Below are positions 53,851 through 62,365 of a stretch of DNA of 64,000 nt, one piece after another (position 1 is the first letter of the stretch; every line of letters starts with the position of its first letter). Source of the stretch: Parvibaculum sp963975745 (lineage in GTDB: Bacteria > Pseudomonadota > Alphaproteobacteria > Parvibaculales > Parvibaculaceae); contig NZ_CAXBIB010000011.1 of the NCBI RefSeq assembly GCF_963975745.1, positions 71,214 to 135,213 on the forward strand, in the 5' to 3' direction. The notes under the pieces were generated by a model. The model saw nothing but the letters and a program-made list of their open reading frames with translations, made no database searches and had not been told where the DNA came from. Both the position numbers and the translations under genes were made by a program.

Positions 53851-54111
53851 TCAATCGATGTCGAGGGGAGCGGTACCGGCCGGCTCGCCACTGGCCGACA
53901 GCGTGATCTTCTCGACTTTTGCCTCCGCCAGTTTCAGCCGCGCCTCGCAATGCGCCTTCAGCGCCGTGCCGCGTTCATAGAGCTCGATCGATCTTTCCAG
54001 CGGCGCCTCACCGGATTCGAGCTGACCGACGATCTTCTCGAGCTGCGCCAGCGCCTCCTCGAAGCTCATCTTCTCGATGTCCTTGTGGGCGTCGGCCTTG
54101 GCAGCGGACAT
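53851..54111 (-). CDS. xseB: Exodeoxyribonuclease VII small subunit
   Basis: An 86-aa coiled-coil protein that binds the XseA catalytic subunit for single-strand DNA degradation. MSFEEALAQLEKIVGQLESG and LERSIELYERGTALKAHCE are the family core. The ATG at 54111 is eight bases from AGGA; an ATG six bases upstream is too close to it. xseB-ispA-dxs is a widely conserved order. Confidence 0.92.
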   Translation of the reverse strand: MSAAKADAHKDIEKMSFEEALAQLEKIVGQLESGEAPLERSIELYERGTALKAHCEARLKLAEAKVEKITLSASGEPAGTAPLDID

Positions 54112-54131
54112 GGGCATTTTCCTTTCGGATT

Positions 54132-55061
54132 TCAGGCGGTCAGCATCAGGGCCCGGACATGCGCGCGGCTGCTCGCGGCCAGTGCCTCCAAGTCATAACC
54201 GCCCTCAAGCGCGGAAACAACGCGGCCGCCACACAGTTCGCCGGCCAGTTTGACCAGTTCGCCGGTCACCCAGCCGAAGTCCTCGTCGGTCAGGCGCAGA
54301 TTGGCCAGCGGGTCTGCCATATGCGCATCGAAACCGGCCGAAATGAAGATGAAATCGGGGCGAAAATTCGCCAGCGACGGCAGAATCGCGCCGCTGACCG
54401 CCGCGCGGAACTCATCCGAGCCGGCGCCCGGCTGCAGCGTGCGATTGTAGATGTTGCCGAGGCCATGCTCACCGGCACGGCCGGTGCCGGGATAGAGCGG
54501 CCATTGATGCGTCGAGGCATAAAAAAGCGACGGATCGGTCTCGAAGGCGGCCTGCGTGCCGTTGCCGTGATGGACGTCGAAATCGACGACGGCCACACGC
54601 GCGCAACCATGCACGGCGCGGGCATGCTGTGCGGCAATGGCGATGTTGTTGAAGAGGCAGAAGCCCATCGGTGTTTCAGGCTCTGCGTGGTGGCCGGGCG
54701 GGCGCACGGCGCAGAAGGCGTTGCGAACGCGGCCGGCCATCACCTCGTCGACGGCATGAACGGTCGCGCCGGCGGCACGGAAGGCCGCTTCGGCCGATCC
54801 CGGCGACATCGCCGTGTCGGCGTCGATGCGGCGGAAACCCTCGGCCGGCGCGCCTTTTTCGATGCGGTCGATATGCGCCTCGGGATGGACGCGGGCAATC
54901 TGCTCGCGGGTCGCACGTGGCGCCTCGTCGCGGGCCAGCAGCGCGAATTCCTCGGCCTCAAGCGCACCCAGCACCGCGCGCAGCCGATCCGCGCATTCGG
55001 GATGGCCCGGCGGCGTTTCGTGATCGAGACAGGCGGAATGGGTGACGAGAAGCGTGGTCAT
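54132..55061 (-). CDS. Histone-deacetylase-family amidohydrolase
   Basis: A 309-aa zinc deacetylase of the arginase/HDAC fold. VRPPGHHAEPETPMGFCLFN has the catalytic histidine pair, VDFDVHHGNGTQAAF the first zinc ligands, SAGFDAHMADPLANL the second, and EGGYDLEALA the closing loop. The bacterial relatives act on acetylated polyamines or unknown acyl-amides. It is 20 bp upstream of xseB on the same strand and could share its operon. Confidence 0.9.
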   Translation of the reverse strand: MTTLLVTHSACLDHETPPGHPECADRLRAVLGALEAEEFALLARDEAPRATREQIARVHPEAHIDRIEKGAPAEGFRRIDADTAMSPGSAEAAFRAAGATVHAVDEVMAGRVRNAFCAVRPPGHHAEPETPMGFCLFNNIAIAAQHARAVHGCARVAVVDFDVHHGNGTQAAFETDPSLFYASTHQWPLYPGTGRAGEHGLGNIYNRTLQPGAGSDEFRAAVSGAILPSLANFRPDFIFISAGFDAHMADPLANLRLTDEDFGWVTGELVKLAGELCGGRVVSALEGGYDLEALAASSRAHVRALMLTA

Positions 55062-55108
55062 GTTCGGGGCCGCATTGATTTCGGCGCCAAGTCTAGCATG
55101 CGGACCGC

Positions 55109-56167
55109 TCAGGCCCGGCGATACCAATTGACGCCCTTGTCGTCGCGGCTGACAGTCGCAAGGCCGCGGCCGAGCAGGCAATTCAGATGGGCGAGGCTTT
55201 CGCCGGTTGCCATGAAGAAGACCTCGGGACCGATCTTGCGCTTGAAAAGGGCCGGAAAAACGTCGATGGCGCGTTTCGGTTCGTCCAGCATCGCCAGCAG
55301 CTTCTCCAGCCCCTCTTCATGGCCGTCGATCAGCTGGGTCAGGCGCGTGTGCAGCCCATAGAAGGGCTCGTTATGCGCCGGCAGCACCAGCAGGTCGCCG
55401 GGCAGGTTGCGGCGCAGGCGCTTGCAGCTCTCGATCCAGTCTTCCAGCGGATTTTCATAGGCCTCGGTCGGGTGGACGCTGACATTGGAGGAAATCCGCG
55501 GCAGCACCTGATCGCCCGAAATCAGCACCTTCGCCTCTTCGCAATAGAGGCAGACATGCTCCGGCGCATGGCCCGAGCCGACCGCGACGCGCCAGTTGCG
55601 GCCGCCGATCGTCAGTTCGTCGCCTTCGCGCAGGCGGCGGAAAATGTCGGGCATGCGCGAGACGCGCTCACCGAAACCGCCGAAACGCTTGCGATAGCTC
55701 TCGACGCCGCGCTCGCTGAAGCCAGCCGCACGGTAGAAATCAAGAGCTTCCTTCGGCGCCTCGCGGCCGGTGTCGAGCACCAGCGTCTTGCACATCAGGA
55801 AATCGGTGCGCGACATCTGCAGTTCGACGCCCCATTTGCGCGTGAACCAGCCGGCCAGACCGACATGATCGGGATGGAGATGGGTGACGATGAGGCCGGT
55901 CACCGGCTTGCCCTTGAGACCGGTCTGAAAGACCTGACGCCACAAGGACTTGACCTCGTCGGTCGCAACGCCCGTATCGACCACGGTCCAGCCGTCATCG
56001 CCCTCGATCAGCCAGAGATTGATGTGGTCGAGCTGGAACGGGAGCGGCATGCGCACCCATGAGATGCCCGGTGCCACCTCGATCATTTCGGCCGGCTGCG
56101 GCACCCTCCGGTCGAAGGGATAGCGCAGATCGGTGCTTTCGATGACGGCCTGGGAGATATCGGACAT
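55109..56167 (-). CDS. MBL-fold metallo-hydrolase
   Basis: A 352-aa metallo-beta-lactamase superfamily protein. The metal site HLHPDH is at 96-101; GSGHAPEHVCLYCEE, LISGDQVLPRIS and LPAHNEPFYGL give the other ligands. A C-terminal region of about 90 residues has a winged-helix-like appearance (SLAHLNCLLGRGLATVSRD). It differs strongly from the MBL protein at 29758. The substrate is unknown. It lies 47 bp upstream of the HDAC-like gene. Confidence 0.85.
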   Translation of the reverse strand: MSDISQAVIESTDLRYPFDRRVPQPAEMIEVAPGISWVRMPLPFQLDHINLWLIEGDDGWTVVDTGVATDEVKSLWRQVFQTGLKGKPVTGLIVTHLHPDHVGLAGWFTRKWGVELQMSRTDFLMCKTLVLDTGREAPKEALDFYRAAGFSERGVESYRKRFGGFGERVSRMPDIFRRLREGDELTIGGRNWRVAVGSGHAPEHVCLYCEEAKVLISGDQVLPRISSNVSVHPTEAYENPLEDWIESCKRLRRNLPGDLLVLPAHNEPFYGLHTRLTQLIDGHEEGLEKLLAMLDEPKRAIDVFPALFKRKIGPEVFFMATGESLAHLNCLLGRGLATVSRDDKGVNWYRRA

Positions 56168-56299
56168 TCAAGACTTTCGAACTGGCAAAACGCTTACCTG
56201 CGCCGCGTGCGGGGGCCAGGCGGCGGGTTCCGTGATAGGCGCCGGAACAGGCAAGGTCAAACCATGGGGCCGCCCGGCTTGGCCGACGCTGCGGCAGGT

Positions 56300-58090
56300 T
56301 CAGCCGAGGTCGTCGGCGGTCAGCGCATAGAGGGTTTCGGCGCCGGCCGTGGCCGGTCCGAGCAGGCCGTGGACGCCGGGCAGGATGTTCAGGGCGTAGA
56401 AATCGGCCAGCGCCAGACGCGTGGCGGCAAAATCGCCCTGCCCGTCCGCTTCGGCCGTTTTCAGCGCGCCTTGCGCCAGATAATGGCCGCCGGCGACGGT
56501 GCCGAAGAGACGCAGATAGGGCGCGGCGCCGGCCAGACAGTCGTTCGGCGCCGACTTCACGCGCTCGAGCATCCAGGCGGTTGCGGTGTCGAGCGTGTCG
56601 AGGGCCGCGTCGAGCGCGGCGCCGATCGCCGCGAGCGTCTTGCGGTTCGACCGGCGTGCCGCCTGCGCCGTCACGCGCATCTCGGCGATAAAGCCTTGCG
56701 CCACCGAACCGTTTGCCAGGGACAACTTTCGGCTGACGAGGTCGATCGCCTGGATGCCGTTGGTGCCTTCATAGATCGGCAGGATGCGCGCATCGCGCAG
56801 GAACTGCGCGGCGCCGGTTTCCTCGACGAAGCCCATACCGCCATGGATCTGCACGCCGAGCGAGGCAACCTCGCAGCCGATATCGGTGGAGAAACTCTTG
56901 GCAATCGGCGTCAGCAGATCGGCGCGGGCCTGCGCGGCGGCGCGGATTTCAGCCGTTTCGCCGGCATGCGCGGTGTCGAGCGCGACACCGGTTGCGTAGC
57001 AGATCGCACGCGCGGCCGCGGTCGAGGCTTTCATCGTCAGCAACATGCGGCGGATATCGGGATGTTCGATGATCGGCGCCATTTCGCCGGGGGCCAGCTT
57101 CGAGCCCAAAGGCCTGCCCTGCCTGCGTTCCTTCGCATAGGCCAGTGCATGCTGATAGGCCGCTTCGGCGATTGCCACGCCTTGCGTGCCGACCAGCAGG
57201 CGGGCGTTGTTCATCATCGTGAACATGCAGGCGAGGCCGCGATTTTCCTCGCCGATCAGCGTGCCGATGGCGCCGCCGTTTTCGCCATAGGCCATGACGC
57301 AGGTCGGGCTGCCGTGAATGCCGAGCTTTTCCTCGATGCCGATGCAATGCGCATCGTTGCGTTCTCCAAGCGAACCGTCTGGATTCACGAGGAATTTCGG
57401 CACGAGGAAGAGAGATATCCCCTTCGTGCCGGCCGGCGCATCGGGCAGACGCGCGAGCACCAGATGGACGATGTTGTCGGCCATGTCGTGATCGCCATAG
57501 GTGATGTAGATCTTGGTGCCGGTGATCCTGTAGGTGCCGTCGCCGGCCGGAACGGCCTTCGATTTCAATGCGTTGAGATCGGAACCCGCCTGCGGTTCGG
57601 TGAGGTTCATGGTGCCGGTCCATTCGCCCGAAATCAGCTTGGCGAGATAGAGCCGCTTCTGCTCCTCGGTGCCATGCGCCGTCAGCGCCTCGATGGCGCC
57701 CTGGCTCAGGATCGGACAGAGGCCGAAGGACATGCAGGCCGCATTCCACATTTCCTGCATCGCGACGGCGAGCGCGGATGGCAGGCCCTGACCGCCATAT
57801 TCGGGCGTCGCGGCGAGGCTGCCCCAGCCGCCCGCAACCCATTGGCGATAGGCATCAGCAAAGCCGGAAGGCACTGAAACGCCGCCATTTTTCAGCTTCG
57901 CCCCCTCGGTGTCGCCCGAGCGGTTCAGCGGCGCCAGCACGTCGGCGGCCAGCTTCGCCGCCTCCTCCATCACCGCCTCGACCAGTTCCGGCGAGAGATC
58001 GGCGAAGGGCCCCCGGCCCGCCAGCGCCGAAAGACCGGCAATCTCGTTGAGGGCGAATGCCATGTCGCGGACGGGCGGACGGTATGTCAT
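56300..58090 (-). CDS. Acyl-CoA dehydrogenase, long (about 600-aa) type
   Basis: A 596-aa FAD flavoprotein with the usual three domains (about 35-460) and a C-terminal extension of about 130 residues, as in DmdC-like and FadE-type enzymes. MNLTEPQAGSDLNALKSKA binds FAD and substrate, and the catalytic glutamate is in ILPIYEGTNGIQAIDL. Family members oxidise acyl-CoAs, including 3-methylmercaptopropionyl-CoA, but the substrate cannot be told here. It is divergent from the Sua5-type gene with a 97-bp gap. Confidence 0.88.
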   Translation of the reverse strand: MTYRPPVRDMAFALNEIAGLSALAGRGPFADLSPELVEAVMEEAAKLAADVLAPLNRSGDTEGAKLKNGGVSVPSGFADAYRQWVAGGWGSLAATPEYGGQGLPSALAVAMQEMWNAACMSFGLCPILSQGAIEALTAHGTEEQKRLYLAKLISGEWTGTMNLTEPQAGSDLNALKSKAVPAGDGTYRITGTKIYITYGDHDMADNIVHLVLARLPDAPAGTKGISLFLVPKFLVNPDGSLGERNDAHCIGIEEKLGIHGSPTCVMAYGENGGAIGTLIGEENRGLACMFTMMNNARLLVGTQGVAIAEAAYQHALAYAKERRQGRPLGSKLAPGEMAPIIEHPDIRRMLLTMKASTAAARAICYATGVALDTAHAGETAEIRAAAQARADLLTPIAKSFSTDIGCEVASLGVQIHGGMGFVEETGAAQFLRDARILPIYEGTNGIQAIDLVSRKLSLANGSVAQGFIAEMRVTAQAARRSNRKTLAAIGAALDAALDTLDTATAWMLERVKSAPNDCLAGAAPYLRLFGTVAGGHYLAQGALKTAEADGQGDFAATRLALADFYALNILPGVHGLLGPATAGAETLYALTADDLG

Positions 58091-58187
58091 GGGGATCCTT
58101 CGGAGGCGGAAAGTGACGGAACTGCGTGGCTTTGCGGGCTTTTACTGTATTCTCCGCCGCCACGGTAGCATTCAGACAGGTAGTTTC

Positions 58188-59159
58188 ATGGCCGCCTGCG
58201 TCGAGGCGACGGCAGCGAATATCGAACTCGCGGGTCAGGCGATCCGCGCGGGGCGGCTCGTCGCCTTTCCGACCGAGACGGTCTATGGGCTGGGCGCCGA
58301 TGCCAGCGACGACAGGGCCGTGGCGCGCATCTTCGCGGCCAAGGGACGGCCGCGCTTCAACCCGCTGATCGTTCATGTGACAGACCTGCAAGCTGCTGAA
58401 AAACATGGCGTATTCAGCGACGCGGCACGAAAGCTCGCGGCCGCGTTCTGGCCCGGCGGGCTGACGCTGGTGCTGAAACGGCGGGCCGAGACGCCGCTGT
58501 CGCTGCTGGTCAGCGCCGGGCTCGACACGGTGGCGCTGCGCGTCCCGGCGCATCCGGTCGCGCAGGCGCTGCTGAAAGCGGCGGAACGGCCGATCGCGGC
58601 GCCTTCGGCCAACCGTTCGGGACGGGTCAGCCCGACACGGGCCGCGCATGTGATGAGCGAGCTGGGCGACGCCGAAACGCTCGCCATGGTGCTGGACGGG
58701 GGGCCGTGCCGGCTGGGGCTCGAATCGAGCGTGATCGGATTTCCTCAAGGAATTCCGACACTTCTGCGGCCGGGCGCGGTGGCGCGGGAGGCGATCGAAG
58801 CGGTGCTGGGGGACAGGCTGGCCGATGCCGATGCGGGCTCGGGCGAGGAAGGCCGCGCCTCGCCGGGGCAGCTCGAGAGCCATTACGCGCCGGGCTCGCC
58901 GATCCGGCTGAACGCCCGCGACGTGGGCGCGGACGAGGTGCTTCTGGCCTTCGGGCCGCAAGCGCCCGAGGCAAAAACCTCAATGAATCTATCGACTTCC
59001 GGCGATCTGACCGAGGCGGCCGCGCATCTGTTCGCGATGCTGAGGGCCCTCGACGCAACCGCCAAGGGCCGGACCATCGCGGTGATGCCGATCCCCGATG
59101 AAGGACTTGGCGAGGCGATCAATGACCGGCTGAAAAGGGCTGCCGCGCCAAGGGGTTAG
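58188..59159 (+). CDS. tsaC: Threonylcarbamoyl-AMP synthase, Sua5/YwlC type
   Basis: Makes threonylcarbamoyl-AMP for the universal t6A37 tRNA modification. The 323-aa protein has a YrdC domain (about 1-205: LVAFPTETVYGLGADASDDR, KGRPRFNPLIVHV, APSANRSGRVSPTRAAHV) and a C-terminal Sua5 domain joined by the PGQLESHYAPGSPI linker that closes the active site. Length and linker identify the Sua5 rather than the short TsaC form. The ATG at 58188 follows ACAGG. Confidence 0.92.
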   Translation: MAACVEATAANIELAGQAIRAGRLVAFPTETVYGLGADASDDRAVARIFAAKGRPRFNPLIVHVTDLQAAEKHGVFSDAARKLAAAFWPGGLTLVLKRRAETPLSLLVSAGLDTVALRVPAHPVAQALLKAAERPIAAPSANRSGRVSPTRAAHVMSELGDAETLAMVLDGGPCRLGLESSVIGFPQGIPTLLRPGAVAREAIEAVLGDRLADADAGSGEEGRASPGQLESHYAPGSPIRLNARDVGADEVLLAFGPQAPEAKTSMNLSTSGDLTEAAAHLFAMLRALDATAKGRTIAVMPIPDEGLGEAINDRLKRAAAPRG

Positions 59160-59175
59160 CACATTTTTTCTGGTC

Positions 59176-59218
59176 GCATTTTCTACGGAAAACCGGCGAC
59201 CACTTTTCCGGAAAATGC
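59176..59218. repeat. Dispersed nested palindrome (GCATTTTC...GAAAATGC type)
   Basis: GCATTTTC (59176-59183) pairs with GAAAATGC (59211-59218), with GGAAAA and TTTTCC pairing inside. From memory, closely similar elements are abundant between genes in Hyphomicrobiales. It fills the convergent gap between the Sua5 and VOC genes, where it could end transcription from both sides. Confidence 0.75.
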
Positions 59219-59220
59219 TC

Positions 59221-60090
59221 CTAGCTCTGCGATATCAGCAGCGTCGGGACGCCTGCGGTCGGCTTGCGGATGGTCGCGACCTCGGTGCCCGGCTTGCGGC
59301 CCTTGCGCACTTCCGAGACGTCGAGGCCGGCCTTTTCGAGCCGGGCGACGGCCGCGGCGATGTCCGGCACCTTCCAGGCAACACCCCAGAATCGTTCGCT
59401 TTTCGGCGCTTTTTCGCGGTCGAGCGGCTCGACCACCTCGACGGTGACGCCGCCTGTGCGGAAGAAGAGCTGGCGGACGCCCCATTCCGGCTTCGTGTGA
59501 TCAAGGGCCAGACGGATGCCGAGTTGCGTGCCGAAGAGCGTCTTGCAGGCCTCGGCATCGGGGGTCATCACCACGACATGGTCGCAGGATGCGACCGCTT
59601 CGGCTTCGGCCACGCCTTCGGAAAGCGGCGCCGGCGGCAGCGCGTCCTCCGGGCTAAGATGTTGAATTCCCAACAGGAAAAGGCCACGGGTCTGGCTGGC
59701 CGGCAGGGCGACGGTGCGCCATTTGCGGGTTGCGCCGCTGATCTCGTCGCGGCCGGAACCGTCGAGCGGCGCGCCGGATGTCAGGCCGCGGGCATTGAAG
59801 GCGGTGGCGGCGGCGGCCGCGTCGGCAAGGCCGAAAACCACGCCGTAGAGCCCCTCGCCGCTCGCGTCGAGGCGCTTCCTCAGGGCCTCGGCATTGGCGC
59901 CTTCGGCGACCGGCGCGTAGAGCTCCACATAGGTATTTGCAAGGCGGTACAAGACGTTACCGGTGCCGACGCCGGGATGGATGCCTTTCCAGGAGGGCGC
60001 CCGGCCGAAGATCGCGGTGTAGGTCTTCTCGGCCGCGCCCAGATCGCGGACCGCGATGATCAGGTGATCGACGCCGACTATTTCGCTCAT
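59221..60090 (-). CDS. VOC-family (glyoxalase-like) protein with two domains
   Basis: A 289-aa protein formed of two vicinal-oxygen-chelate modules (about 5-125 and 145-265). GVDHLIIAVRDLGAAEKTYT opens the first, with YVELYAPV; ASCDHVVVMTPDAEACKTLF opens the second, with VTVEVVEP. Such proteins are often metal-dependent lyases, dioxygenases or binding proteins; the metal ligands are only partly identifiable. The ATG at 60090 follows GGAGG at ten bases. Two degenerate CTGTC-type units 11 bp apart overlap that ribosome site. Confidence 0.72.
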   Translation of the reverse strand: MSEIVGVDHLIIAVRDLGAAEKTYTAIFGRAPSWKGIHPGVGTGNVLYRLANTYVELYAPVAEGANAEALRKRLDASGEGLYGVVFGLADAAAAATAFNARGLTSGAPLDGSGRDEISGATRKWRTVALPASQTRGLFLLGIQHLSPEDALPPAPLSEGVAEAEAVASCDHVVVMTPDAEACKTLFGTQLGIRLALDHTKPEWGVRQLFFRTGGVTVEVVEPLDREKAPKSERFWGVAWKVPDIAAAVARLEKAGLDVSEVRKGRKPGTEVATIRKPTAGVPTLLISQS

Positions 60091-60208
60091 TTTTGACAGT
60101 CCTCCGACAGCGGAAACGCCGCGCACTGTAGTGGCTGCCGAAAAACCCCGCCAGACCCGCAAAAACGCAGGGCTTTTTGCAACAATCGACAGCAGCGAAC
60201 GACAGCGG

Positions 60209-60383
60209 TACCCCCCCTCTGTCACGGAACTGTCAAAAAACTGTCACAAATCAAGTTATCCCCGGGGATATCTTTCATTCGTGTACGGAGGAATTAAAAA
60301 GTAATCCCCGGTTTCGGGCGGCGGCGAATCCGCGGCGTGCGATTCGCAGCGGCGCGCGGGCGGGTAAAAAAACTTATCCCCGG
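60209..60383 (+). promoter_or_regulatory. Composite module B: three PHO-box-like units plus repeated TTATCCCCGG
   Basis: CTGTCAC, CTGTCAA and CTGTCAC start at 60219, 60230 and 60241, exactly 11 bp apart, preceded by the TACCCCCCCTCTGTCACG block (from 60209). TTATCCCCGG is at 60256-60265, within a 14-bp perfect palindrome TATCCCCGGGGATA (60257-60270), and again at 60374-60383 after seven A; TAATCCCCGG is at 60302-60311. It points rightward, toward the serine hydrolase gene about 340 bp away. Confidence 0.72.
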
Positions 60384-60584
60384 GGTTTTGGGAAACGCCG
60401 GAAAGCGAATCAGGCCAACGGGTCCGTGCACAGGTGCAGCCCGCGGCCGGGCCAGCCAGGTCTTTGCGATTGCCAGGGAAGGACGACGTGGATGACCCGC
60501 CACCTTGATTACAGAGGGGGGCCGGGTCATGACGGCCATTATGATATGGTCGTTGCCATCGCTTCTTCGAGGACTCCCCGCCCG
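60384..60584 (+). other. Leader of the serine hydrolase gene, no gene identified
   Basis: Together with module B this makes the 494-bp gap 60091-60584. A frame in phase with the hydrolase is open from 60177, but its translation is basic, low in hydrophobic clusters and unlike any family, and it crosses the regulatory repeats, so I regard it as non-coding. A GGAGG at 60286 has no start codon at a suitable distance. The stretch may be a long 5' UTR or encode a small RNA. Confidence 0.5.
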
Positions 60585-61955
60585 ATGACCCTGTCCCCTG
60601 CCCGCCTGAAAGAGATGCTCGATGCGGGGATCGCCGAATGCGGCGTGCCGGGGGCGTCGCTCGCAGTGTGGGCCGGCGGCGAAGCGGCGGAGGCGGCGGC
60701 GGGGGTCTGCAATCTCGAGACCGGCGTGCCGGCGACGGTCGAGACGCTGTTCCAGATCGGTTCGATCACCAAGCTCTATACGGCGGTGCTCTGCCTGCAG
60801 CTTGTCGAGGAAGGCAAGCTTTCGCTCGATCAGCCGGTGCGCGCCACGCTGCCGGATTTCCGCGTCGCGGATGCGCGGGTCGCGGCGGAGGTGACGCTGC
60901 GCGATCTGCTGTCGCACAGGAGCGGCATCGAGGGCGATTATTTCCGCGATGCCGGACGCGGCGAGGACCGGATCGCGAAATTCACGGCCATGATGGCGGC
61001 GCTCGGCCAGGTGCATCCCCGCGGCGCGATGTTCTCCTATTGCAATACCGGCTTCGTGGCGGCCGGCCGGATGATCGAGGTCGCCGACGGGCGGATCTGG
61101 GACAAGGTCATCCGTTCACGGATCGTCAAGCCGCTGGGCACGCCCGCCTTCTCGACCCTGCCCGAACAGGCGATGCGCCACCAGACCGCGATCGGGCATC
61201 TGGGCGCGCCGGGCCATCTCGTCGTGACGCCGGTTGCCTATCTGGCGCAATCGAACGCGCCGGCCGGTTCGATGTCGATGGCAAAGGCGCGCGATGTCAT
61301 CAGTTTCGCGCGGATGCTGATGGCAGGTGGCGTCGCGCCCAACGGGACGCGGCTTCTTTCGCCCGACAGCGTCGCCGCGATGCAGACGGTCAACATGCGC
61401 TGTCCGCGCGGCATGCATATCGATGCGATCGGGCTGGCGAGTTTCATGTGGGATTGGGACGGCGACGGCGCTCACGAGGTGTTCGGCCATGACGGCTCGA
61501 CCATCGGCCAGGCGGCATGGCTGCGCTATCACCCGGCCAGCGGCACGGCTTTCTGCCTGCTGACCAATGGCGGCAACGGCAAGGCGCTGGCCGACCGGCT
61601 GATCCGCAAGGTGTTTTCCGAAGCGGCCGGGATCGCGCCGCCGGCACCGCCGCAGACGGATGCGGGTTTTGTGCTGCAGCCGGCGCATCATGAAGGCCGC
61701 TATGGCAACATGATGGAGGTCATCGAGGTGACGGTGGAAGACGGCCGCCTCGTCGCGACGATCGAGGCCGCGCCCGACTATGCGGTGATTTCGGGCGGAA
61801 CCCGGCGGGTGGCGCTTGAAGCGGTCGATGGGGAATTGTTCCTCGGCGTCGCGCCGGGGATGACGCTGCCGCAGAGCTGGCATTTCCTCGGCGATGACGG
61901 CCGGGGCCGCGCGCTCTACCTGCATACGGGCGCGCGGGCGCATCGGCGGGTGTGA
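60585..61955 (+). CDS. Serine hydrolase, class C beta-lactamase/esterase fold
   Basis: A 456-aa protein of the penicillin-binding-protein-like hydrolase family. The nucleophile motif SITK is at 60-63, the YxN motif YCN at 152-154 and an HDG triad in FGHDGSTIGQA near 300. A C-terminal lipocalin-like beta domain (about 360-450) follows. There is no signal peptide, suggesting a cytoplasmic esterase or D-aminopeptidase-like role rather than antibiotic resistance. The ATG at 60585 has GAGG at 12 bases. Its leader holds the PHO-like module B. Confidence 0.82.
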   Translation: MTLSPARLKEMLDAGIAECGVPGASLAVWAGGEAAEAAAGVCNLETGVPATVETLFQIGSITKLYTAVLCLQLVEEGKLSLDQPVRATLPDFRVADARVAAEVTLRDLLSHRSGIEGDYFRDAGRGEDRIAKFTAMMAALGQVHPRGAMFSYCNTGFVAAGRMIEVADGRIWDKVIRSRIVKPLGTPAFSTLPEQAMRHQTAIGHLGAPGHLVVTPVAYLAQSNAPAGSMSMAKARDVISFARMLMAGGVAPNGTRLLSPDSVAAMQTVNMRCPRGMHIDAIGLASFMWDWDGDGAHEVFGHDGSTIGQAAWLRYHPASGTAFCLLTNGGNGKALADRLIRKVFSEAAGIAPPAPPQTDAGFVLQPAHHEGRYGNMMEVIEVTVEDGRLVATIEAAPDYAVISGGTRRVALEAVDGELFLGVAPGMTLPQSWHFLGDDGRGRALYLHTGARAHRRV

Positions 61956-62010
61956 GGGAAGAAGGAAGGTTTTTGCACGCCCACGGGTCCGCGCTTGCGC
62001 GCGGCCCGAA

Positions 62011-62125
62011 GACAGACTCCGACGCGGAGCCGCGGAGAAGAAAGATTTTGCACGCGAAGACGCGAAGGCGCGAAGAAGGCAGGAAGAAGGGATTCACGCA
62101 GAGGCGCAGAGACGCAGAGAAGGAA
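62011..62125. repeat. Purine-rich degenerate repeat cluster (left copy)
   Basis: Several imperfect units on the theme GCGGAGCCGCGGAGAAG, GCGAAGACGCGAAGGCG and GCAGAGGCGCAGAGACG. The 29-nt stretch 62051-62079 is identical to 63835-63863. It lies in the 392-bp gap between the serine hydrolase and the FAD oxidase, which holds only this cluster and the palindromic element that follows. Confidence 0.75.
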
Positions 62126-62242
62126 AGAGAAGGTTCTTGGCGCTTCGCGCCGGGCGTGCTACCCGCCGAACGAGTTTTGAGTTTACCCTCTCACCATACT
62201 CGTCACCCCCGGGCTTGACCTCGGAGGCCGCCACACCCAAAG

Positions 62243-62331
62243 GTGTCATCCCGGGGCTTGTCCCCGGGACCCAATCCACGCATCAGCGAGGCGTGAGGCC
62301 AATGGGTCCCGGGAATAAATCCCGGGATGAC
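62243..62331. repeat. Dispersed inverted-repeat element (CATCCCGGG type)
   Basis: GTCATCCCGGGGCTTGTCCC opens the left arm and AATAAATCCCGGGATGAC closes the right arm; GGGACCCAAT and ATGGGTCCC pair inside. The 89-bp element is an imperfect palindrome. A partial second copy begins at 63928. The first codons of the open frame upstream of the FAD oxidase (from 62327) overlap it, another reason to prefer a later start. Confidence 0.78.
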
Positions 62332-62365
62332 ATTTTTGTTTTGTCTGATGCCGAGCAAACGACAG

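Noticed and set aside
60226..60240. GGAAC as an EcfG (general stress) -35 element in modules B and C
   Set aside because: No CGTT-type -10 element lies 16-18 bp downstream in either site.
60256..60383. TTATCCCCGG copies as DnaA boxes of a replication origin
   Set aside because: They differ from TTATCCACA at two positions, there are too few, no AT-rich unwinding region or origin-linked genes are near, and the same motif stands upstream of btaA and fieF.
60177..60584. N-terminal extension of the serine hydrolase by 136 codons
   Set aside because: It runs through the PHO-like repeats and yields a basic, motif-free sequence; the enzyme fold begins after 60585.
62011..62125. Purine-rich repeat as a CRISPR array
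   Set aside because: Units are short, degenerate and adjacent, without spacers of constant length and without cas genes.
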